From the NCBI GenBank assembly GCA_900553805.1, contig USEU01000002.1, positions 1 through 64,000 of the forward strand: a DNA stretch of 64,000 bases, given 5' to 3'. Every line of letters begins with the position of its first letter. Positions within the stretch are counted from its first letter, which is position 1. Below are positions 53,052-63,312 of this stretch, piece after piece. This DNA comes from an uncultured Eubacteriales bacterium. Lineage in GTDB: Bacteria > Bacillota > Clostridia > Oscillospirales > Oscillospiraceae. The position numbers and the translations under genes are program-made. The notes below the pieces were generated by a model. The model was not told where the DNA came from and made no database searches. It saw only the letters and a program-made list of their open reading frames with translations.

Positions 53052-53645
53052 TTACGGGTGGCTGCCGTTGAATTGGTTCGCCGCCTGGGGGACGCCCTGA
53101 TCAATAATGAGCAGCGCGGCCTGCCCGACGTTTTTCAATGCAAAGGACAGATCCTTTTCCTCTTTGGCGCTGAAGGTGGAAAGGACCCATGCGGCCAAAT
53201 CAAATTCGGGATTGGGCTTTGCACCCACACCGATCTTCACCCTGGGAAAGTTCTGGCTTCCCAGCTCGGCGATGATGGACTTGATCCCATTGTGCCCGCC
53301 GGAGGAGCCGTCACCCCGTACCCGCAGCCGCCCCGGCTCCAGGGAGATGTCGTCGAACAGGACGATGATCCGCTCCGGCGGAATGCTGTAATAGGCGCTC
53401 AGCTGCAGCACTGCCCGGCCGGACAGATTCATATAGGTCTGGGGCTTCAGAAGGAAGAGCTTCGTCCCATTGTAGACGGTCTGGCCGTACAGCCCCTGAA
53501 ATTTGGCCTTGTCGATCTTGCAGCCCAGCGTCTGGGCCAGCAGGTCAATGGCCCGGAAGCCGGTATTGTGCCGGGTGCGCTCATACTCCCGGCCGGGATT
53601 GCCCAGCCCAACGATCAGCCAACTCTGCTTATCCGTTTTGAACAC
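53052..53645 (-). CDS. pth: peptidyl-tRNA hydrolase
   Basis: 197 residues, releases tRNA from peptidyl-tRNA. Conserved: 'VGLGNPGREYERTRHNTGF' with Asn and catalytic His, 'KPQTYMNLSG' (Asn), 'VLFDDISLEPG' (Asp) and 'GGHNGIKSI' (Asn). Start is GTG 53645, 3 nt after the prs stop, with no independent ribosome site, so translation is probably coupled. Order prs-pth-mfd is usual in Firmicutes; a ctc/rplY gene between is absent here. Confidence 0.95.
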   Translation of the reverse strand: MFKTDKQSWLIVGLGNPGREYERTRHNTGFRAIDLLAQTLGCKIDKAKFQGLYGQTVYNGTKLFLLKPQTYMNLSGRAVLQLSAYYSIPPERIIVLFDDISLEPGRLRVRGDGSSGGHNGIKSIIAELGSQNFPRVKIGVGAKPNPEFDLAAWVLSTFSAKEEKDLSFALKNVGQAALLIIDQGVPQAANQFNGSHP

Positions 53646-53648
53646 GGC

Positions 53649-54614
53649 TCAGAACAGGTCGGCGATGGAAGTGCCGCCGTGGATGTGCTCAATGGCGCGG
53701 GCAAACACGGGGGCCACGTCCAGGAATTTGATCTTGTTGCTGGCGGTGTTGCCCACCTGGGGAATGGTGTTCAGGAACACGATCTCCTGAATGGGGCTGT
53801 CCTCGATGCGCTCATAGGCGGGGCCGGAGAGCACACCGTGGGTGGCGCAGGCGTACACCGCCTTGGCACCGCCAACCTCAACCAGGGCGTTGGCCGCATT
53901 GCACAGAGAGCCGGCGGTATCCACCATGTCGTCGTACAGAATGCAGGTTTTGCCCCGCACGTCGCCGATGACGTTCATCACTTCGCACTCATTGGCCTTC
54001 TGGCGGCGCTTATCCACAATGGCGAGGCTCATGTGGACCTTCTGCGCGAAAGTGCGGGCGCGGCTGACGGAACCCACATCGGGGGAGACGACAACAAACT
54101 CGGAGTGGTCAAATTTTTCTTCGGGGAATTTCTTCAGATAGTAGCTTACAAAGGAGGGGTTGCCCAGCAGATGATCCAGAGGGATATCAAAGAAGCCCTG
54201 GATCTGGGGGGCGTGCAGGTCCATGGTGAGCACGCGATCCGCGCCGGCGGCGGTGATCATGTTGGCGACGAGCTTGGCGGAGATGGGATCGCGGCTCTTG
54301 GCCTTGCGATCCTGGCGGGCATAACCGAAATAGGGGATCACGGCGGTGATCCGTCCGGCGGAGGCGCGGCGGCAGGCATCGGCCATTACCAGCAGCTCCA
54401 TCAGGCGGTCGTTCACGGGCTTGCAGGTGGACTGCACCAGGAACACGTCGGCTCCTCGGACAGTCTCATTCAGAGAGACGGAAACTTCACCGTCGGCGAA
54501 AGTCTTGACATCCGCCAGGCCTATGGGAATGTTCAGGGCGCGGCAGATGGTCTCGGCGAACACGGGATTGGAGTTGCCAGAGAAAATTTTGATGTTATCT
54601 CCGTAAGCTGTCAT
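53649..54614 (-). CDS. prs: ribose-phosphate pyrophosphokinase
   Basis: 321 residues; makes PRPP from ribose 5-phosphate and ATP. 'FADGEVSVSLNETVRG' and 'DVFLVQSTCKPVNDRLMELL' at the N-terminus, 'YFGYARQDRK' flexible catalytic loop, 'MDLHAPQIQGFF' (metal-binding) and the PRPP loop 'CILYDDMVDTAGSLCNAA' are intact. ATG 54614 has GAGGT upstream; a longer start is unlikely. Confidence 0.95.
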   Translation of the reverse strand: MTAYGDNIKIFSGNSNPVFAETICRALNIPIGLADVKTFADGEVSVSLNETVRGADVFLVQSTCKPVNDRLMELLVMADACRRASAGRITAVIPYFGYARQDRKAKSRDPISAKLVANMITAAGADRVLTMDLHAPQIQGFFDIPLDHLLGNPSFVSYYLKKFPEEKFDHSEFVVVSPDVGSVSRARTFAQKVHMSLAIVDKRRQKANECEVMNVIGDVRGKTCILYDDMVDTAGSLCNAANALVEVGGAKAVYACATHGVLSGPAYERIEDSPIQEIVFLNTIPQVGNTASNKIKFLDVAPVFARAIEHIHGGTSIADLF

Positions 54615-54679
54615 CTGAAGAAATACCTCGCTTCTTTCTTTTTCTGTCGTCCGCAGAGCGGAGGGCATTCGACAGTCCC

Positions 54680-54709
54680 ATTATACCACCATCCGGCGAA
54701 AAAAAGCAA
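54680..54709 (-). promoter_or_regulatory. prs promoter
   Basis: TTGCTT, 18-nt spacer, TATAAT on the minus strand. Confidence 0.6.
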
Positions 54710-54854
54710 TAAGTGCCCGGATAAAAATACCGCCGAAAAAACCACCCATTTTTGAAGCTTCTTGTATAATCCGACGATATCCGACAGCGCCGCCCCGCGC
54801 CCAAAAGCGGCCGCCTGGATTTGATAAATTACGAAATTATGTTTGAAAAAATAC

Positions 54855-54883
54855 TTGTAGGAAGGAGAAAAGTGTGATATAAT
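54855..54883 (+). promoter_or_regulatory. uvrA promoter
   Basis: TTGTAG, 17-nt spacer, TATAAT, about 35 nt before the gene start. Confidence 0.65.
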
Positions 54884-54918
54884 AAAAAACAGCGATTTTG
54901 ATACAGGAGTAGCATAGC

Positions 54919-57741
54919 ATGAACGATAAAATTGTGATTCAGGGAGCCAGAGAGAACAACCTGAAAAACGTAAATCTGACCATCCCCAGGGACAAGCTGG
55001 TGGTATTTACCGGCCTGAGCGGCTCCGGCAAATCCAGCCTGGCCTTTGATACCATCTATGCCGAGGGGCAGCGCCGGTATGTGGAGAGCCTCAGCTCTTA
55101 CGCCCGCCAGTTTTTGGGCCAGATGGACAAGCCGGACGTGGACTCCATCGACGGCCTGTCTCCCGCCATTTCCATCGACCAGAAAACCACCTCTAAAAGC
55201 CCCCGCTCTACCGTAGGCACCGTAACGGAAATCTACGATTACCTGCGTCTGCTCTGGGCAAGGACGGGCATTCCCCATTGCCCTAAATGCGGTCGGGAAA
55301 TTCGGCGGCAGACCATCGATCAGATCGTTGACCGGGTGGAGGCACTGGGGGAGGGGACGCGGTTTATCATCCTGTCCCCGGTGATCCGGGACAAAAAGGG
55401 CGAGCATCAGAAGGTATTTGAGGATGCCCGCAAGCAGGGCTTTGCCCGCCTCCGCCTGGATGGCATCCAGTACGATCTGACGGAAGAGCTGAAGCCGGAG
55501 AAGAACAAGAAGCACACCATTGAGCTGATCGTGGACCGCCTGGTGCTGAAGGACGGCATCCGCCGCCGCCTCACCGACTCCATCGAGACGGCTTGCGCCC
55601 ATTCCGGCGGCCTGGTGACCATCTCCATCCCCGGTCAAAAGGAGGAGCTGAGCTTTTCTCAGAATTACGCCTGTGAAGACTGCGGCATCAGTATGCCGGA
55701 GCTGGAGCCACGGATGTTTTCCTTCAACAATCCCGCCGGGGCCTGCCCCAGCTGCACCGGCCTGGGCTTCCAGCTGATCGCGGATGAAGACCTGGTGATC
55801 CCCGATAAGGATAAATCCATCTTTGACGGCGCCATCCAGGCCTCCGGCTGGCAGAGCGCCCGGACGGATTCCATCTTCCGTATGTATTTTGAGGCACTGG
55901 CGCAGAAATATCACTTTTCTCTGACGGTCCCTGTCAAAGAGCTGTCCAGAGATGTGATGGATGTGATCCTGAACGGGACCAAGGGCGAAAAGCTGCACAT
56001 GACCTATAACCGAGGAAACGGAATGGGTGTGCTGGAGCAGCCCTTTGAGGGAATCCTCAATAATATCTCCCGCCGCTACCGGGAGACCCAGTCCGACGCA
56101 GCCCGGAAGGAGCTGGAGGAATGCATGTCCACCGCGCCCTGCCCGATCTGCCATGGCAAGCGGCTTTCCGCCGTTGCCCAGGCGGTGACAGTGGGCGGGA
56201 TCGGCATCATGGACTTTTGCGGTATGAGCATCCGCAAGGAGCTTGATTTCATGAACAGCCTGCGCCTGGAGGGCAATATGGCCCTTGTAGCAGAGCAGAT
56301 CGTGAAGGAGATCAAGTCCCGGCTCCAATTCCTGATGGATGTGGGCCTGGGCTATCTGACCCTGTCCCGGGCTGCCGGGACCCTTTCCGGCGGCGAGAGC
56401 CAGCGGATCCGTCTGGCTACCCAGATCGGCTCCTCGCTGATGGGGGTGCTGTATATTCTGGACGAGCCGTCTATCGGCCTGCACCAGCGGGACAATGACA
56501 AGCTCCTGGCGACCCTGGAGCACCTGCGTGACCTGGGCAATACGCTGATCGTGGTGGAGCATGATGAGGATACCATGCGCGCGGCGGACTTCCTGGTGGA
56601 CGTCGGCCCCGGCGCGGGCAGCCACGGCGGTGAGATCGTGGCGGCGGGAACCCTGGAGGATATCATTGCCTGCCCTCGGTCAGTCACAGGCCAGTATCTG
56701 TCCGGCGTGAAAAAAATTCCCGTCCCGGCGACCCGCCGGCCCGGCAACGGAAAGAAGCTGATCGTCCGGGGCGCACGGGAAAACAACCTGAAAGACCTGG
56801 ATGTGGAGATCCCTCTGGGCACCTTCACCTGCGTCACGGGCGTCTCCGGCTCCGGCAAGTCCAGCTTAGTCAACGAGGTGCTGAACAAGACGCTCCTGGC
56901 CAAGCTGAACCATGCCCGCACCCGTCCCGGCGCATGCCGCTGCATTGAGGGACTGGAAAACCTGGACAAGGTGATTGACATTGACCAGAGCCCCATCGGC
57001 AGGACGCCGCGCTCCAATCCGGCCACCTATACCGGCCTGTTCAACGACATCCGCGATCTCTTTGCTTCCACGGCGGACGCGAAGATGCGCGGCTACGGAC
57101 CGGGGCGCTTCAGCTTCAACGTGAAGGGCGGCCGGTGCGAGGCCTGCTGCGGCGATGGCTTGGTGAAGATCGAGATGCACTTCCTGGCGGATGTATACGT
57201 CCCCTGCGAGGTCTGCCATGGCTCCCGCTACAACCGGGAGACTTTGGAAGTGCTCTATAAGGGAAAAAACATTTCTCAGGTTCTGGATATGACTGCCGAG
57301 GAGGCGGTGGATTTCTTTGAAAACCTCCCTAAGATCCGGCGAAAGGCACAGATGCTTCAGGAGGTCGGTCTGGGCTATGTAAAGCTGGGCCAGTCCAGCA
57401 CCACCCTCTCCGGCGGCGAGGCCCAACGGGTGAAGCTGGCTACGGAGCTGTCCCGGGTATCCACCGGCAGGACGATCTACATCTTGGATGAACCCACCAC
57501 CGGCCTGCACGCGGCGGATGTGCACAAGCTGATCGAGGTGCTTCAGCAGCTGGTAGATGCGGGCAACACCGTCTTGGTGATCGAGCATAATCTGGATGTG
57601 ATCAAAACCGCGGATTATGTGATCGACCTTGGCCCCGAGGGGGGCGACGGGGGCGGTACCCTGGTTGCCGCCGGAACGCCGGAGGAGGTCGCTGCCGCAA
57701 AGGGCAGCTTTACCGGCGCGTATCTGAAAAAATATCTATAA
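54919..57741 (+). CDS. uvrA: excinuclease ABC subunit A
   Basis: 940-residue damage-sensing ATPase of nucleotide excision repair. Two ABC modules: Walker A '[13 protein letters not shown]' (about 32-44) and '[14 protein letters not shown]' (about 640-653), signatures '[12 protein letters not shown]' and '[12 protein letters not shown]', and zinc modules with CxxC pairs near 121, 253-283 and 740-766. Length is normal. AGGAG precedes ATG 54919. uvrB lies 1.9 kb further on with a kinase-like gene and radC between. Confidence 0.97.
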   Translation: MNDKIVIQGARENNLKNVNLTIPRDKLVVFTGLSGSGKSSLAFDTIYAEGQRRYVESLSSYARQFLGQMDKPDVDSIDGLSPAISIDQKTTSKSPRSTVGTVTEIYDYLRLLWARTGIPHCPKCGREIRRQTIDQIVDRVEALGEGTRFIILSPVIRDKKGEHQKVFEDARKQGFARLRLDGIQYDLTEELKPEKNKKHTIELIVDRLVLKDGIRRRLTDSIETACAHSGGLVTISIPGQKEELSFSQNYACEDCGISMPELEPRMFSFNNPAGACPSCTGLGFQLIADEDLVIPDKDKSIFDGAIQASGWQSARTDSIFRMYFEALAQKYHFSLTVPVKELSRDVMDVILNGTKGEKLHMTYNRGNGMGVLEQPFEGILNNISRRYRETQSDAARKELEECMSTAPCPICHGKRLSAVAQAVTVGGIGIMDFCGMSIRKELDFMNSLRLEGNMALVAEQIVKEIKSRLQFLMDVGLGYLTLSRAAGTLSGGESQRIRLATQIGSSLMGVLYILDEPSIGLHQRDNDKLLATLEHLRDLGNTLIVVEHDEDTMRAADFLVDVGPGAGSHGGEIVAAGTLEDIIACPRSVTGQYLSGVKKIPVPATRRPGNGKKLIVRGARENNLKDLDVEIPLGTFTCVTGVSGSGKSSLVNEVLNKTLLAKLNHARTRPGACRCIEGLENLDKVIDIDQSPIGRTPRSNPATYTGLFNDIRDLFASTADAKMRGYGPGRFSFNVKGGRCEACCGDGLVKIEMHFLADVYVPCEVCHGSRYNRETLEVLYKGKNISQVLDMTAEEAVDFFENLPKIRRKAQMLQEVGLGYVKLGQSSTTLSGGEAQRVKLATELSRVSTGRTIYILDEPTTGLHAADVHKLIEVLQQLVDAGNTVLVIEHNLDVIKTADYVIDLGPEGGDGGGTLVAAGTPEEVAAAKGSFTGAYLKKYL

Positions 57742-57752
57742 AGGAAGATATA

Positions 57753-57785
57753 AAAAGGTCCGCCGGATGCTCCGGCAGACCTTTT
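57753..57785. terminator. terminator between uvrA and the kinase-like gene
   Basis: AAAAGGTC-C-GCCGGA / TCCGGC-A-GACCTTTT hairpin; better T-run on the minus strand (TTTTTATA). Confidence 0.75.
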
Positions 57786-57792
57786 GGTGGAC

Positions 57793-58827
57793 CTATTCAT
57801 AAGCACTGTAAGGCAGAAAATCGGAAAGCTCGATCAGTGCGTGATCCTGCTCCCCGCCATAGTCGGCGGTCACCAGCTTGGAATGAAGTGCGGCGCTGTC
57901 CACCGGGGCAGAGAAGAAGGTGATGGTCACCCTGGTGCCGCCTCCCTGGGGGCGGTCTACCAGCACCGCACCGCGGTGACGGGCGGCGGCATTTCGGATC
58001 AGCAGCATCCCCAGGCCGATCCCGTGCCGGGGATCCTCCACAGTTGGCTCCCGCAGATAGCGGGTAAACAGAGTTGCCTGCTCCTGCTCGGTGATGCCGC
58101 CTCCGCTGTCGCTGACGGAAAAGCGGAACTGCTTCCCGTTGCGGTACAGTGCCAGCTGGATGTTTCCACCCTTGGGGGTGAATTTCAGGGCGTTGGAGAT
58201 CATATTCAGCACCGCCCGTTCCATCATCTGACGGTCCAGGCAGCAGACGGCGGATTTCTCCAAGCCGGTAAAGCTGATCTGAACGCCGGTCTGTTCAGAC
58301 AGCGTGATGGCTTTTTCGCCGATTTCCTGAAAAAGGGCACCAACGTTCACGTGCTCCGGGCGGAACATGGGGCCGAAGCCCGCGGCATCGGACATGTTGC
58401 CTACAATGCGGAGCAGCTGGCACAGGCTGCGGTTCAGCTGACCGGTGACCGCGTCGCGCGCCATGTGCTGCGCGGCCAGCATGGCCCCGGCAAGAGGACC
58501 GCGCAGCTCCCGCGCGGCCAGGGCAAGCACCCGCAACTGCTCGCTTTCAAACTGCTGATCCAGAGTGAATACATCCTCCCGGCCAATGCGCACCACCGAC
58601 GCGCCGAAGCGTTGGTCGTGGATAATCAGCGTGAGGTAGAGCATCCCGCCGGAGAACGCCGCGTAATCCTCGTTCCCGGATTCCAGAAGCGTCTGAATGG
58701 GAAGCCCCTCCCGCAAAAAAAGCTTTCGGGCAGCCTGGTTCAGCCGGGTAACGGCTCCATTTTCAATACAAAACGTAGGGTGGGGCATCAAGTCCAGCAT
58801 TCCGATTTCCTCTGTTTGTTGTTCCAT
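57793..58827 (-). CDS. histidine-kinase-like protein without phospho-acceptor His
   Basis: 344 residues, no membrane segment. Residues about 1-75 look PAS-like ('PTFCIENGAVTRLNQAARKLF'). The dimerisation helix reads LALAARELRGPL (about 104-115), where kinases have H-E-L-R; here an Arg codon (CGG) replaces His. The ATPase part is intact: N box 'NMISNALKF', G1 'VSDSGGGI', G2 'GIGLGMLLIRNAA'. It may bind ATP but should not autophosphorylate on the usual site. No response regulator is adjacent. AGGAGGAG before ATG 58827. Confidence 0.85.
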   Translation of the reverse strand: MEQQTEEIGMLDLMPHPTFCIENGAVTRLNQAARKLFLREGLPIQTLLESGNEDYAAFSGGMLYLTLIIHDQRFGASVVRIGREDVFTLDQQFESEQLRVLALAARELRGPLAGAMLAAQHMARDAVTGQLNRSLCQLLRIVGNMSDAAGFGPMFRPEHVNVGALFQEIGEKAITLSEQTGVQISFTGLEKSAVCCLDRQMMERAVLNMISNALKFTPKGGNIQLALYRNGKQFRFSVSDSGGGITEQEQATLFTRYLREPTVEDPRHGIGLGMLLIRNAAARHRGAVLVDRPQGGGTRVTITFFSAPVDSAALHSKLVTADYGGEQDHALIELSDFLPYSAYE

Positions 58828-58901
58828 GAGTCTCCTCCTGACAAAGATAGGATGTGCAGAACGCGGGAAATCTTTCCCGGCAAGTTTCGACGCTTGATTC
58901 T

Positions 58902-58930
58902 ATTTTAACGGAAGCAAAGAAAAATAGCAA
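58902..58930 (-). promoter_or_regulatory. promoter of the kinase-like gene
   Basis: Minus strand TTGCTA (58930-58925), 17-nt spacer, TAAAAT (58907-58902). Confidence 0.6.
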
Positions 58931-58962
58931 GGGCGAACATAGAATTGTTGAGGTGAATTTGC

Positions 58963-59652
58963 ATGTCAATGCATGACGGACACAGAAAAAGGCTTCGCCA
59001 GCGTTTCCTGGAGGAGGGCCTGGATCATTTTACCGATGTCCAGGTGCTGGAACTGCTGCTGTTTTACTGCATTGCCAGGCAGGACACCAATCCCATCGCC
59101 CACAGGCTGCTGGAGCATTTCGGCTCGCTGTCCCGGGTGCTGGAAGCCCCGGTGGCAGAGCTGTGCAAGGTGGAGGGCGTGGGTGAAAACACCGCAATTT
59201 TCCTGCGCCTGGTCACCCAGGCAGGCGGTTTCTACCTGAAGGACCGGGCAGCGCAGACGAAGGTGCTGCCCACGCTGGAAAGCTGTGCCCAATTTTTGCA
59301 GCCCTATTTTTATGGGCAGAATGTGGAGACGGTGTATCTGCTCTGCCTGGACGCAAAATGCAAGCTCCTGTGCTGCAAGAAAATGTCCCAGGGGAATGTA
59401 AATTCCACCGAGGTATCCATTCGGAAAATCGTGGAAACGGCGCTGTCGGCCAATGCCTCCAGCGTCCTTCTGGCTCATAATCACCCCGGCGGTATCGCCA
59501 TCCCGTCCTACGCGGACATCCGCACCACCTTGAACGTGGCCTCCGCGTTGCAGGCGGTGGATGTGCATTTTATAGACCATCTGGTAATTTGCGACGATGA
59601 TTACGTGTCGCTGATGCAGTCCGGCTACTTGAGATCGGACGTGGAGGAATAA
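58963..59652 (+). CDS. radC: RadC family protein (JAMM/MPN domain)
   Basis: 229 residues. N-terminal helix-hairpin-helix region '[18 protein letters not shown]' (about 68-85) and C-terminal JAMM metal site with '[12 protein letters not shown]' and '[15 protein letters not shown]' (about 167-181, His-x-His...Asp). RadC proteins are linked by name to recombination repair but their activity is unclear. GAGGTG before ATG 58963. The stop is 1 nt before uvrB, so the two are co-transcribed. Confidence 0.9.
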   Translation: MSMHDGHRKRLRQRFLEEGLDHFTDVQVLELLLFYCIARQDTNPIAHRLLEHFGSLSRVLEAPVAELCKVEGVGENTAIFLRLVTQAGGFYLKDRAAQTKVLPTLESCAQFLQPYFYGQNVETVYLLCLDAKCKLLCCKKMSQGNVNSTEVSIRKIVETALSANASSVLLAHNHPGGIAIPSYADIRTTLNVASALQAVDVHFIDHLVICDDDYVSLMQSGYLRSDVEE

Positions 59653-59653
59653 A

Positions 59654-61621
59654 ATGGATCAATTCAAACTTGTATCGGAATACAAGCCCTCCGGCGACCA
59701 GCCGGAGGCAATCGAGGCGCTGACCCGGGGAGTGAATCTGGGCCTGCGGGAGCAGACCCTGCTGGGTGTTACCGGCTCCGGCAAGACCTTCACTATGGCG
59801 TCCGTGATTGCAAAGCTGAACCGTCCGACCCTGGTGCTGGCCCACAATAAGACGCTGGCCGCCCAGCTGTGCTCGGAATTCCGGGAGTTTTTCCCGGAGA
59901 ACGCGGTGGAATACTTTATTTCCTACTATGATTACTACCAGCCGGAGGCATATATTGCCCATACCGACACCTATATTGAAAAGGACTCCTCCGTGAACGA
60001 GGAGATCGACCGCCTCCGCCACTCCGCTACCTCCGCGCTGTTTGAGCGACGGGATGTGATCGTGGTGGCCTCGGTGAGCTGCCTGTACGGCCTGGGCGAC
60101 CCCATCGACTATAAGAGCATGGTGGTGTCCCTGCGCGTCGGACAGGAGCACCCCTTGGATCAGATACTGAAAAAGCTGACCGAGATCCGCTATGAGCGCA
60201 ACGACCTGGATTTTTCCCGCAACAAGTTCCGGGTCCGGGGAGATACGCTGGAGGTCTACCCGGCCTATTGGTCCGGCCGTGCCATCCGCATTGAGTTCTT
60301 TGGGGACGAGGTCGACCGCATCAGCGAGATTAATGCCGTGTCCGGCCTGACGGAACGGTATGTGGACCATGTGGCCATTTACCCCGCCAGCCATTATGTG
60401 GCCTCAAAGGAGAAGCTGCAGCGGGCCATGCTGGAGATCCAGCGCGAATGCGACCAGCAGGTGCAGTTCTTCCGGGACAATAACAAGCTGATCGAGGCGC
60501 AGCGCATTGCCCAGCGGACGGCCTACGACCTGGAAATGCTGACGGAGATTGGTTTTTGCAGCGGCATTGAAAACTACTCCCGGGTCATTCAGGGCAGAGC
60601 GCCGGGCACGCCGCCGACCACCCTGCTGGACTATTTCCCCAAGGATTTCCTGATGTTCATCGATGAGAGCCACGTGACGCTGCCCCAGTGCCGGGCCATG
60701 TACGCCGGCGACCGAAGCCGTAAGGACGCGCTGGTGAACTACGGTTTCCGGCTTCCCTCCGCCTATGACAACCGCCCTCTGAACTTCGGAGAATTTGACC
60801 AGAAGATCAATCAGGTGATCTATGTCTCCGCTACGCCGGGAGAATATGAGCGCAGCCGCTCCGGGCAGATCGTGGAGCAGGTGATCCGCCCCACAGGCCT
60901 GCTGGACCCGGTGGTGGAGGTGCGGCCCATCGACGGCCAGATCGACGACCTGATCGGGGAGATCAATGCCCGTACCGCCCGGGAGGAGCGGGTGCTGGTG
61001 ACCACCCTGACCAAGAAAATGGCAGAGGACCTGACGGTCTACCTGACCAAGGCCGGCATTCGGGTGCGTTATATGCACTCTGATATCGGGGCAATGGAGC
61101 GGATGGAGATCATCCGGGATCTGCGTATGGCCAAATTCGATGTGCTGGTGGGCATCAACCTGCTGCGCGAGGGCCTTGACCTGCCGGAGGTCAGTCTGGT
61201 TGCCATCCTGGACGCGGATAAGGAGGGCTTCCTGCGCAGCGAGACCAGCCTGATCCAGACCATCGGACGGGCGGCAAGAAACGCGGAGGGGAAGGTAATC
61301 ATGTATGCCGATACGGTCACACCCTCTATGCGCCTGGCCCTGGACGAGACGGCCCGCCGCCGGGATATCCAGAACAGCTATAATAAGGCCCACGGCATTG
61401 AACCCAAGACGGTCATCAAATCCGTCCGCGACCTGATCGAGATATCCTCTCCCACTGCGGAGCGGAAGGGCAGGACCGGCGTAAAGATGACCAAGGCAGA
61501 GAAGGAAAAGGAAATTGCCCGCCTGGAAAAGCAGATGAAGGAAGCGGCCAAGATGATGGAGTACGAGTATGCCGCCGTTCTGCGTGACCAGATCATCGAG
61601 CTGCGGGGCAACGGATTATAA
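59654..61621 (+). CDS. uvrB: excinuclease ABC subunit B
   Basis: 655-residue helicase-like subunit that receives DNA from UvrA and positions UvrC. Walker A '[12 protein letters not shown]' (about 38-49), damage-probing beta hairpin '[20 protein letters not shown]' region (about 95-115), '[11 protein letters not shown]' and the C-terminal UVR/coiled-coil '[19 protein letters not shown]' that binds UvrC. GGAGG in the end of radC serves as ribosome site. Immediately followed by an inverted-repeat element. Confidence 0.97.
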   Translation: MDQFKLVSEYKPSGDQPEAIEALTRGVNLGLREQTLLGVTGSGKTFTMASVIAKLNRPTLVLAHNKTLAAQLCSEFREFFPENAVEYFISYYDYYQPEAYIAHTDTYIEKDSSVNEEIDRLRHSATSALFERRDVIVVASVSCLYGLGDPIDYKSMVVSLRVGQEHPLDQILKKLTEIRYERNDLDFSRNKFRVRGDTLEVYPAYWSGRAIRIEFFGDEVDRISEINAVSGLTERYVDHVAIYPASHYVASKEKLQRAMLEIQRECDQQVQFFRDNNKLIEAQRIAQRTAYDLEMLTEIGFCSGIENYSRVIQGRAPGTPPTTLLDYFPKDFLMFIDESHVTLPQCRAMYAGDRSRKDALVNYGFRLPSAYDNRPLNFGEFDQKINQVIYVSATPGEYERSRSGQIVEQVIRPTGLLDPVVEVRPIDGQIDDLIGEINARTAREERVLVTTLTKKMAEDLTVYLTKAGIRVRYMHSDIGAMERMEIIRDLRMAKFDVLVGINLLREGLDLPEVSLVAILDADKEGFLRSETSLIQTIGRAARNAEGKVIMYADTVTPSMRLALDETARRRDIQNSYNKAHGIEPKTVIKSVRDLIEISSPTAERKGRTGVKMTKAEKEKEIARLEKQMKEAAKMMEYEYAAVLRDQIIELRGNGL

Positions 61622-61790
61622 TTATGGCAACACCGCGCAATTGTGTCTGCGAGCCGCAGCCGTCTTTTTGCCCCACTGCTTCAGTTTGAAAAACGAGAAA
61701 TACATACAGTATTCCTTCGTTTTCCAAACTTTGAATTGAGCCAAAAATCCAGGCTGGGGCTTCTTGCCAAATTGTGCGGTGTTGCCATAA
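61622..61790. mobile_element. MITE-like 169-bp terminal-inverted-repeat element
   Basis: The outer 21 bp at 61622-61642 and 61770-61790 are inverted copies with one mismatch (tip TTATGGCAACACCGC). The interior continues as an imperfect palindrome, with AGTTTG-AAAACGA-GAATAC at about 61684-61708 mirrored at about 61709-61732. It codes nothing, lies directly after the uvrB stop and lacks a T-run, so a terminator is unlikely. Only one copy is in the window. A structured RNA is the alternative. Confidence 0.6.
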
Positions 61791-61809
61791 AAAAGAAGAG
61801 AGGTAACAT

Positions 61810-63213
61810 ATGCAAAAGATCAAGTCAGTCGATCCCGGATTCCGCAGCCAGATGTATAAGCTGCTGATCCCACTGGTCATTCAGAATTTGCTGAACGCGG
61901 CGGTCAGCTCGTCGGACGTGGTGATGCTGAACTATGTCAGCCAGTCGTCCATTTCTGCGGTGTCTCTGGCGGCAAATTATGCCCAGGTGCTGGGCAGCGT
62001 GTTTTACGGCCTGGGCACCGGCGCGACGCTGCTGTGCGCCCAGTATTATGGGAAAAAGGACTTCCGGGCCATCCAGGCGGTACAGGGCATTGCCCTGCGC
62101 TTCTCCATGGCGATTTCGGCGGTTTTTGCGCTGGCGGCCTTCACGGTGCCGCAGGTGCTGATGCGCCTGTTTACCAATGATGCAGAGCTGATCTCCATCG
62201 GCGCGGGGTATCTGCGGATCATGGGAATAACCTATCTGTGCTGGGGCATCATAGAGGTATACATGTCGGTGCTGCGCAGCATCGGCCGGGTGACCATCTG
62301 TCTGGCGCTGAATATAATGACCTTCTTCCTGAACATTGCGCTGAATGCGGTGTTCATCTTCGGCCTGCTTGGTGCGCCTAAGCTGGGTGCGGTGGGTGTT
62401 GCCATTGCCACTGCCGCCTCCAGAGTGGTGGAGCTGGTGGGCAGCTTTGTGGTTTCGGCCTTTTCAAAGGACGTGAAGCTGAAGCTTTCAGAGGTGCTCC
62501 GCCGGAATAAGGTGCTTACCGGCGACTTTGTCCGCCTGGCGCTTCCGGCTCTGGGCAACGACGTATCCTGGGGCGTGGCGTTCTCCATGTACTCTGTGAT
62601 CCTGGGGCACTTGGGCAATGATGCGGTGGCGGCCAATTCCATTGTGGTGGTCATCCGCAACCTGACTACCACCTTCTGCTTCGCCGTTGCCGGGGCAGGC
62701 GGGATCCTGCTTGGGAACGTAATGGGCACCGGCGACCTGGACAAGGCGAAGAAGTACGCCTCCGAGGTCATGAAGATGACGGTATTTTCCGGCGCGGTGG
62801 GCGGTGTTGTCCTGATTGCAGCCATTCCGCTGGTGCTTCGCTTTGCCTCCGCCAGCCTGTCGGACACGGCTATGGGCTACCTGAGAGTGATGCTGTGGAT
62901 CAATTCCTATTACATCATGGGCGCTGCGGTCAATACCTCGCTGATCGCGGGCGTGTTCCGGGCGGGGGGAGATACCCGCTTCGGCCTGATCTGCGACTCC
63001 ATCGATATGTGGTGCTACGCGGTGCCGATGGGCTTCCTGGCTGCTTTTGTACTGAAGCTTCCGGTGCTGTGGGTGTATTTTCTGCTGTGCACGGATGAAT
63101 TTGTAAAGTGGCCCTGGGTGCTGCGCCACTACCGCAGCGGCGCGTGGGCAAAGAATATCACCCGGGAGGGCCTGTTCAGTGAAGAGGAGAACGCTTCCTT
63201 AAGTAAATCTTAA
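61810..63213 (+). CDS. MATE family efflux transporter
   Basis: 467 residues, 12 membrane helices in two related halves ('NLLNAAVSSSDVVMLNYVSQSSISAVSLA' and 'LPALGNDVSWGVAFSMYSVILGHLGNDAVAANSIV'). Exports cationic compounds or metabolites using Na+ or H+. GAGAGGTAAC before ATG 61810. Separated from uvrB by the inverted-repeat element, so it may rely on read-through or on a promoter in that element. Confidence 0.9.
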   Translation: MQKIKSVDPGFRSQMYKLLIPLVIQNLLNAAVSSSDVVMLNYVSQSSISAVSLAANYAQVLGSVFYGLGTGATLLCAQYYGKKDFRAIQAVQGIALRFSMAISAVFALAAFTVPQVLMRLFTNDAELISIGAGYLRIMGITYLCWGIIEVYMSVLRSIGRVTICLALNIMTFFLNIALNAVFIFGLLGAPKLGAVGVAIATAASRVVELVGSFVVSAFSKDVKLKLSEVLRRNKVLTGDFVRLALPALGNDVSWGVAFSMYSVILGHLGNDAVAANSIVVVIRNLTTTFCFAVAGAGGILLGNVMGTGDLDKAKKYASEVMKMTVFSGAVGGVVLIAAIPLVLRFASASLSDTAMGYLRVMLWINSYYIMGAAVNTSLIAGVFRAGGDTRFGLICDSIDMWCYAVPMGFLAAFVLKLPVLWVYFLLCTDEFVKWPWVLRHYRSGAWAKNITREGLFSEEENASLSKS

Positions 63214-63248
63214 CAGGCACGAATTTTGAGGTTTTATGTCAATTCCAC

Positions 63249-63277
63249 TTGCTTTTTTCTCACGGCAATGATAGAAT
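63249..63277 (+). promoter_or_regulatory. promoter of the terminal acidic membrane protein gene
   Basis: TTGCTT (63249-63254), 17-nt spacer, TAGAAT (63272-63277), start about 63284. Confidence 0.6.
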
Positions 63278-63312
63278 GTTATTGACATTACCATAAAGGT
63301 AGGGGACTAGCG

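Larger units (their letters stand above)
54615..54918. other. divergent control region of prs and uvrA
   Basis: No gene. It holds a minus-strand promoter for prs (TTGCTT 54709-54704, 18 nt, TATAAT 54685-54680) and a plus-strand promoter for uvrA (TTGTAG 54855-54860, 17 nt, TATAAT 54878-54883). A second TATAAT at about 54763 has no clear -35. No GAAC-N-GTTY-like LexA box was seen. Confidence 0.6.
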
